In this document: in pieces, positions 1 to 4,488 of the stretch
Numbering within the stretch: position 1 is the stretch's first letter
Layout of the letters: every line of letters begins with the position of its first letter
Source: Planctomycetota bacterium
Lineage (GTDB): Bacteria > Planctomycetota > UBA1135 > GCA-002686595
Length of the DNA stretch: 6,763 nucleotides
Direction: 5' to 3'
NCBI GenBank assembly: GCA_029212955.1
Contig: JARGOW010000216.1
Coordinates: forward strand, 1-6,763
Notes under the pieces: model-generated
Database searches by the model: none
The model's input: only the letters and a program-made list of their open reading frames with translations
What the model was told of the DNA's origin: nothing
Translations under genes and position numbers: made by a program

Positions 1-783
1 CCCGAACTGGATGCCGCAGAGCAAAAGGAACTGGTTCGCAAATCCTGGGTGCACTTGGTGGACATGTCCTTGACCGCGCCCTTCGCAGCGCGAGGTTTGT
101 TGGGCAAGAAGATCGGTGATTGTGTGGACGTGCGCATGACCGACGATGCCCGGGAGTTGATCGAGAAGGGCACACCTTCGATCCTGATGGGTTGCCATGT
201 GGGCCATTGGGAGGTGGCCGGTCTGCTGCACTCGACCATGGGGTTTGACCCGGTATTTGCCGTGGCCAAAGCCCCTCGCAACGATCCGCTTTCCCGCTAC
301 ATGCAGCGCACGCGGGAAGCCCAGGGCGGGCGCTTGTTGCCCCAACTCGACGCCATGAAGAGCGTTCCAGCGGCCATCCGGGGTGGAGGCTCGATCATGT
401 TCATGCTCGATCACCGACCCCGACGCAAACCCGTGTTCGCACCCTTTTTCGGCAGGCCAGCCGCCTGCGGCCGCAGCGCGGGAATTCTCCTGCGACGGGT
501 GGCGGCACCGATCGTTTTCTATTCGTGCTGCAAGAGCGATGGGGACCGCCCCTACGAATTGCTTTACGGGCCGGTCTTGCACCCCGAGGACCTGGCTACC
601 TTGAATCCCACCGAGGTCGCCACCCGGATCAACCAGGTCTATGAGGTGCTCATCCGGCGGCATCCGGAGCAATACCTTTGGCTCCATGATCGATTTCGCC
701 GCATGCCACGCACCTGGGAGGCCCTGGAGCGGGCCCAGGCCAAGGGTCTGGAGTATCCCTTTCCCTGGGACGAGCTCGGGTAG
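1..783 (+). CDS. LpxL/HtrB-like lysophospholipid (lipid A) acyltransferase, 5'-truncated
   Basis: The reading frame is open from base 1 to a TAG stop at 781-783, so the true start lies upstream; the GTG at 49 is only the first internal start-like codon. Counting from base 1, about 260 residues are visible. Family motifs in order: the catalytic HX4E box as CHVGHWE (His66, Glu71), a FMLDHRP segment, FAPFFGRPA, and the typical C-terminal HPEQYLWLHDRFR. These identify the LpxL/LpxM-type acyltransferase fold, which moves an acyl chain onto a lipid A precursor at the inner membrane. Known members have the HX4D/E histidine near residue 130, so I infer roughly 60-70 missing residues, including the N-terminal membrane helix. 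Two usually conserved positions differ: HFGNWE is HVGHWE, and the common DQ is DH. The exact lipid substrate cannot be read. hldE nearby supports an LPS role. Family assignment is firm; the specific paralogue is not. Confidence 0.88.
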   Translation, partial: PELDAAEQKELVRKSWVHLVDMSLTAPFAARGLLGKKIGDCVDVRMTDDARELIEKGTPSILMGCHVGHWEVAGLLHSTMGFDPVFAVAKAPRNDPLSRYMQRTREAQGGRLLPQLDAMKSVPAAIRGGGSIMFMLDHRPRRKPVFAPFFGRPAACGRSAGILLRRVAAPIVFYSCCKSDGDRPYELLYGPVLHPEDLATLNPTEVATRINQVYEVLIRRHPEQYLWLHDRFRRMPRTWEALERAQAKGLEYPFPWDELG

Positions 784-911
784 GGCAGGGGCCCATCCCA
801 CCGGGACCGGGTTGGGCGCCGGGCGGCTGGGCTGGTCCCTCAGTCCAAGGAAGAGTCGAAGGTCTCAAAGGGCTGTTAGACAGGGGGCAAATGCGGGCAT
901 GGGGCCAGGCT

Positions 912-921
912 TTGGGCCCAA
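912..921. repeat. 10-bp perfect palindrome in the 784-987 spacer
   Basis: The sequence ttgggcccaa is a perfect inverted repeat, 67 nt before the ATG at 988. The 204-nt spacer around it holds no gene, no convincing sigma-70 promoter and no hairpin followed by a T-run. A purine-rich tract at 933-945 lies too far from the ATG at 988 to be its ribosome binding site. The palindrome could be an operator half or chance in GC-rich DNA; nothing else supports a function. Confidence 0.2.
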
Positions 922-987
922 CGGGGTGATTCGGAGGGGGGGAAGGATTATCCTGCCGGGGCCCAGGTCTCTCCAGATCCCAAACCC

Positions 988-1950
988 ATGAGCTCCTCTT
1001 CCACACCCCACCCTTTCCCGGCCATGCAGGGCGTGAACCTGTACCCCCTGGCCGATCGCGAATCCCTGGTCACCACGGACGACTTTTGTTCGGTTCCCGA
1101 CCCCGTGCCCGGATTCGGTGCTTTCGTGGATGCCCTGCCCGACATCTACGCGGGTTTGCATTTCAAGCAATTGGTGGATCGGGTGGTGGCGGCACGCAAG
1201 GCGGGCAAGCCCGTGGCGGTGGCCATGGGAGCCCACGTGCTCAAGGTCGGACTGGCGCCCTTGCTCATCGACCTGATGGAGCGCGGTGTGATCACCCACG
1301 TGGTGCTCAACTCGGCGGGCGCCATCCACGATTATGAAATCGCAACGGTGGGGCGCACTTCCGAACGGGTGGACACCCAATTGCCCAAGGGCGAGTTTGG
1401 TTTTGCCGATGAGACCGGGCGCGCGATCGCCCGGGCGGCCGAGCGTGGAGCCCATCCCGAGGACGGGGCTGAGGTCGGCTTTGGTCGAGCCCTAGGGCGA
1501 TGCTTGATCGACGACAAAGCTCCCAATCTACACCTCTCCGTTCCCGCGGCCGCGGTTCGCCTGGGCGTGGGCGTCACCTGCCATGTTTCCATGGGCGCGG
1601 ACATCGTGCACATGCACCCCGCCTGCGATGGTGCGCACCTGGGCGCGGCCGCCTTGGCCGATTTCCAACACGTGTGCAAGATCGTTTCGGAGTTGGACGG
1701 GGGCGTTTGGATCAACGTGGGTTGCGCGGTGATCCTGCCCGAGATTTTCCTGAAGGCTGTCAGCGTGGCCATCAACCTGGGCCATAGCCTGGAGAACATG
1801 ACCACCGCGAACCTGGACATGATCCGTCAATACCGGGCCGAAACCAACGTGGTGCGGCGCCCGCCTGGAACCGGCATCACGCTGATCGGGCAACACGAAC
1901 TTTTGCTGCCCCTGTTTCGCATGGCTGTGCTCTCCAAACTCGCCGAATAA
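988..1950 (+). CDS. Deoxyhypusine synthase-like protein of unknown function
   Basis: This is a 320-residue soluble protein with no signal peptide or membrane segment. The ATG at 988 is the first start after an in-frame TAG within the spacer, and it lacks a clear Shine-Dalgarno; an internal ATG at 1024 is possible. Visible motifs are GAHVLKVGL (81-89), LNSAGAIHDYE (107-117), GADIVHMHP (203-211, followed by ACDGAHLG) and VGCAVILPEIFLKA (244-257). Their order and the glycine-rich loops with an 'HD.E' turn resemble the NAD-binding deoxyhypusine/homospermidine synthase superfamily. The classical active-site lysine motif of deoxyhypusine synthase is not evident, so I would not call it that enzyme. 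It lies 2 nt before hldE and after a lipid A acyltransferase, which suggests an envelope role, but this is inference. It could equally be a housekeeping NAD enzyme. I am sure it is a real gene and only moderately sure of the superfamily. Confidence 0.6.
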   Translation: MSSSSTPHPFPAMQGVNLYPLADRESLVTTDDFCSVPDPVPGFGAFVDALPDIYAGLHFKQLVDRVVAARKAGKPVAVAMGAHVLKVGLAPLLIDLMERGVITHVVLNSAGAIHDYEIATVGRTSERVDTQLPKGEFGFADETGRAIARAAERGAHPEDGAEVGFGRALGRCLIDDKAPNLHLSVPAAAVRLGVGVTCHVSMGADIVHMHPACDGAHLGAAALADFQHVCKIVSELDGGVWINVGCAVILPEIFLKAVSVAINLGHSLENMTTANLDMIRQYRAETNVVRRPPGTGITLIGQHELLLPLFRMAVLSKLAE

Positions 1951-1952
1951 CC

Positions 1953-3458
1953 ATGAATTCCAATCCCATTGAAAACCGTTTGCTCGAAGAGCGTTTGACC
2001 TCCCTCGGCAACCCGCGCCTCGCGATCATTGGCGACCTGATCATGGATCGCTACATGATCGGCGATGTGAGTCGAATATCGCCCGAAGCGCCGATTCCTG
2101 TGCTGGCGGTCAAAACCAATGAACTGCGACTGGGTGGGGCAGGCAATGTGGCCGCCAACCTGAGGGCCATGGAGGCCCAGGTGGAAGTGGTGGGAGTCGT
2201 GGGCGATGACGGCCTGGGCCGCGCCATGCGCGAGGAATTCGAAGCCATCGGCGCCACCGTGGATGGGCTCGTGATCGCGAACGATCGGCCCACGATCGAA
2301 AAGACGCGCATGATGAGCGGCGTGCAGCAAATGCTGCGCGTGGACCGCGAGGACCTCAAGTCCATCACCGCGGATGTGGAAGCCAAGGTCATCGAAGCCG
2401 CCCTGGCCGCTGTCTCCCGCTGCGATGGGATTGTACTCTCGGACTATGGCAAGGGGCTCTTGACCGTCAAGGTGATCTCCACGGTCATCGCGGCGGCCCG
2501 CGAACGGGGTGTACCCGTGCTCGTGGATCCGAAGGGCTCGGACTTCACCCGCTATCGCGGCGCGACCCTGGTCACTCCCAATCGCAAGGAGGCCGAACTG
2601 GCCCTGGGCCGCCCCATCCCGGACCTGGAGTCCCTGCCAGTGGCGGCCGATGAACTGACCGCCCAGGCGGAGCTCGATCTGATCGTGATCACGCTTTCCG
2701 CGGACGGCATTTACTTCCGCAGTCGGGGCAACCCCAAGCGGGAGGGCCGCATCCCTGCCGTGGCTCGAGCCGTGTACGACGTGACCGGTGCCGGCGATAC
2801 GGTCGTCAGCCAGTTGGCCCTCTACCTGGCCCTGCGTTGGGATATCGCCGATGCGGTTGCCATGGCGAACCACGCCGCTGGGGTGGTGGTCGAGCGATTG
2901 GGAACCCACTCCGTGACCCGTTCCGAATTGATGGCACGCCTGATGGCTTCGCGCCCCAAGACCGGCAAGGTTCTCGGGGATGGGGACTTGGCTGGAGCCA
3001 TCGAAGAGTGGCGCCGCAAGGGCAAGCGCATCGTCTTCACCAATGGTTGCTTCGACGTGATTCACGCGGGGCATGTGTCCTATCTGCGCTTTGCCCGGGA
3101 TAAGGGGGACGTGCTGATCGTTGGGGTGAACAGCGACGCCTCCGTTTCCAGGCTCAAGGGTCCGACCCGCCCGGTGAACTGCATCGAGGATCGATTGCAG
3201 GTCTTGGCCGCCATGGAAATGGTGGACGCGGTGGTGTCCTTTGAAGCGGACACGCCCAAGGAAATCATCGAACGTGTGACCCCGGATGTGCTCGTCAAGG
3301 GCGAGGACTGGGCCGACAAGGGCGTGGTCGGTCGCGAATGGGTGGAGTCCCATGGCGGCCAGGTCGTACTCGCTCCTGTGATGGCTGGACGGTCCACCAC
3401 ATCGATTCTAGAACGGGCCAAGAGTGGTGAGCGGGCCGATGGGGGAGAAACCCATTAG
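1953..3458 (+). CDS. hldE: Bifunctional heptose 7-phosphate kinase / heptose 1-phosphate adenylyltransferase HldE
   Basis: This 501-residue cytosolic enzyme performs two steps of ADP-heptose synthesis for the LPS inner core: phosphorylation of D-glycero-beta-D-manno-heptose 7-phosphate at C1, then, after GmhB removes the 7-phosphate, adenylyl transfer from ATP. The N-terminal PfkB/ribokinase domain (about 20-330) shows GDLIMDRY (27-34), LGGAGNVAANL and the anion-hole motif GAGD (279-282) with catalytic Asp282. The C-terminal nucleotidyltransferase domain (about 350-490) shows FTNGCFD (362-368), the ATP-binding HAGH (371-374) and RLKGPTRPVN. The length fits the family (E. coli HldE is 477 residues), with a slightly long hydrophilic tail. 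The ATG follows the preceding stop by 2 nt with no clear Shine-Dalgarno, suggesting translational coupling. Both active sites look intact. No gmhA, gmhB or hldD is in the window. Confidence 0.96.
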   Translation: MNSNPIENRLLEERLTSLGNPRLAIIGDLIMDRYMIGDVSRISPEAPIPVLAVKTNELRLGGAGNVAANLRAMEAQVEVVGVVGDDGLGRAMREEFEAIGATVDGLVIANDRPTIEKTRMMSGVQQMLRVDREDLKSITADVEAKVIEAALAAVSRCDGIVLSDYGKGLLTVKVISTVIAAARERGVPVLVDPKGSDFTRYRGATLVTPNRKEAELALGRPIPDLESLPVAADELTAQAELDLIVITLSADGIYFRSRGNPKREGRIPAVARAVYDVTGAGDTVVSQLALYLALRWDIADAVAMANHAAGVVVERLGTHSVTRSELMARLMASRPKTGKVLGDGDLAGAIEEWRRKGKRIVFTNGCFDVIHAGHVSYLRFARDKGDVLIVGVNSDASVSRLKGPTRPVNCIEDRLQVLAAMEMVDAVVSFEADTPKEIIERVTPDVLVKGEDWADKGVVGREWVESHGGQVVLAPVMAGRSTTSILERAKSGERADGGETH

Positions 3459-4293
3459 CCCCAGCGGGGAGAATTCCGGTCCGGAGGAGGAACGGCCCGT
3501 GCCCAGGCGCGTGCCGGTACCTTTGCTCAGCCTGTTTGGCTTTTTGATTTCAAGCATGGGCGCCCTGTGCGGGATCGGTGGCGGTTTGTTCACCACGCCT
3601 TTGACGCATTACGGCTTTCGGTTTCCCTTGAGGCGTGCCGTGCCGGTTTCCCTGGCGGTGGTGGCCACCGGCACGATCAGCGCCACGGTGACCGAATCCC
3701 TGCGCGAATCCAGCGATGTCCGTTGGGGTTTGGTGGGGATATTGGTGTTGTCTGCCCTCGCCGGCAATGTGCTCGGCTTCCATCTGGTTCCACGCATTCC
3801 CGTTCGCACGCTCAAGATGATCTTTGTGGTGCTGCTGCTCGGTGTGGGTTTGAAGGTGATGCTCTCCGCAGAGCATGGGGAGCTCGTCAGCCAGGTGACT
3901 CTGGCTTGGACCGATTACCTGGGCGTGATGGGTTTGGGGGTTTGCGCTGGGATTTGTGTCCCCTTGTTGGGCATTGGCGGGGGCATGATCCTCGTGCCTG
4001 GCCTTCTGTTCATGGTTCCCGAGATGGGATACCTGGGGACCCGAGCCACGAGCATGGCCGTGGCCGCTTTCATCGCGAGCCGTTCCCTTTGGCGTTATTC
4101 CCGCCAGGGCCAGGTGGACTGGCACACGGCGCGTTGGTTGGCTTTGGGTTCCCTGGTGGGTGCGTGGGGCGGCGTGGCCCTGGTCCATGTGCCGGGTGTG
4201 GCATCCAGCGCTCAATTCGCCATGGGATTGGTGCTCTGGTTCTCGGCCGTGCGGTTCGGTTTCGACGTGTTCGGTCGCAAGAAAACGGCCTAG
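3439..4293 (+). CDS. TauE/SafE-family integral membrane permease
   Basis: From ATG 3439 this is a 284-residue hydrophobic protein with about eight predicted membrane helices. It contains two copies of a GIGGG motif (residues 45-49 and 178-182), each followed by a proline-bearing helix. That internal duplication is the hallmark of TauE/SafE (PF01925) proteins, which are proposed exporters of sulfite, sulfoacetate or other organic anions; the substrate here cannot be told. The start is uncertain. GTG 3424, GTG 3427 and ATG 3439 overlap the end of hldE. GTG 3499 is in frame, preceded at 8 nt by GGAGGAGG, and would give a 264-residue protein starting just before the first helix. I kept ATG 3439 because neighbouring genes lack strong Shine-Dalgarno sites and codons 3459-3498 look like coding sequence. 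It is probably cotranscribed with hldE. No sulfur-metabolism gene is nearby. Confidence 0.85.
   Translation: MGEKPISPSGENSGPEEERPVPRRVPVPLLSLFGFLISSMGALCGIGGGLFTTPLTHYGFRFPLRRAVPVSLAVVATGTISATVTESLRESSDVRWGLVGILVLSALAGNVLGFHLVPRIPVRTLKMIFVVLLLGVGLKVMLSAEHGELVSQVTLAWTDYLGVMGLGVCAGICVPLLGIGGGMILVPGLLFMVPEMGYLGTRATSMAVAAFIASRSLWRYSRQGQVDWHTARWLALGSLVGAWGGVALVHVPGVASSAQFAMGLVLWFSAVRFGFDVFGRKKTA
3483..3490 (+). promoter_or_regulatory. Strong Shine-Dalgarno-like site that may set the permease start at GTG 3499
   Basis: GGAGGAGG stands 8 nt before an in-frame GTG at 3499, near-ideal spacing. If used, the permease loses a 20-residue hydrophilic leader and begins directly before its first helix, and the overlap with hldE becomes a 40-nt gap. 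The same bases also encode Glu-Glu in the longer reading, so the match may be incidental. No other gene in this window has so good a ribosome binding site. Confidence 0.4.
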
Positions 4294-4373
4294 TTTCGGA
4301 GTTTCCCTGGGGCTGGCGAATCACGGTTGAAGTCCGGGGCCAGGGCTTCTCGATGGGGCCTCATGCGTTTCGC

Positions 4374-4397
4374 CGGCCTGCTTGCCGGGTCAGGCCG
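4374..4397 (+). terminator. Weak hairpin downstream of the permease, possible terminator
   Basis: Perfect 7-bp arms (cggcctg at 4374-4380, caggccg at 4391-4397) enclose a 10-nt loop, 81 nt after the permease stop. A competing pairing of ccggc with gccgg exists inside it. What follows is agtttcggg rather than a T-run, so it is not a canonical intrinsic terminator. It could be a weak or factor-aided terminator at the end of the hldE operon, or simply GC-rich self-complementarity. Confidence 0.25.
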
Positions 4398-4433
4398 AGT
4401 TTCGGGATCGAACAGTTTTTCCGGTTTGGGAAG

Positions 4434-4461
4434 GCAATGCTTTAGGAACTTTCATTGCATT
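4434..4461. repeat. Imperfect dyad upstream of the lipoprotein protease gene
   Basis: Two overlapping pairings lie here: gcaatg (4434-4439) with cattgc (4453-4458), and aatgc (4436-4440) with gcatt (4457-4461). The stretch is more AT-rich than its surroundings and ends 28 nt before the ATG at 4489, where a regulator site or 5' UTR hairpin could sit. The bases between the arms include ggaacttt (4445-4452), which resembles the -35 element of ECF sigma promoters, but I see no matching -10. The rest of the 4294-4488 spacer shows no gene of its own. Confidence 0.25.
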
Positions 4462-4488
4462 CCGAAGGGGTTGGCGGGGGATTTGACA

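Noticed and set aside
933..945. Purine-rich GGAGGGGGGAAGG as a ribosome binding site
   Set aside because: It lies more than 40 nt before ATG 988, and no start codon with a meaningful reading frame follows at normal spacing.
865..1455. 196-codon open frame on the - strand
   Set aside because: It overlaps the start of the 988-1950 gene and the spacer, has low-complexity His/Gly composition and matches no family I recognise.
1827..3353. 508-codon open frame on the - strand opposite hldE
   Set aside because: hldE is unmistakable over the same bases. The antisense translation is histidine/glycine-rich with no recognisable motif, as expected from reading a GC-rich gene backwards.
3567..4445. 292-codon + strand open frame overlapping the permease in another frame
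   Set aside because: The translation is Arg/Gly/His-rich with no membrane pattern, whereas the permease frame shows eight helices and the duplicated GIGGG motif.
4483..4488. Perfect TTGACA -35 hexamer
   Set aside because: It abuts the start codon at 4489 and has no -10-like sequence about 17 nt downstream, so it is probably coincidental.
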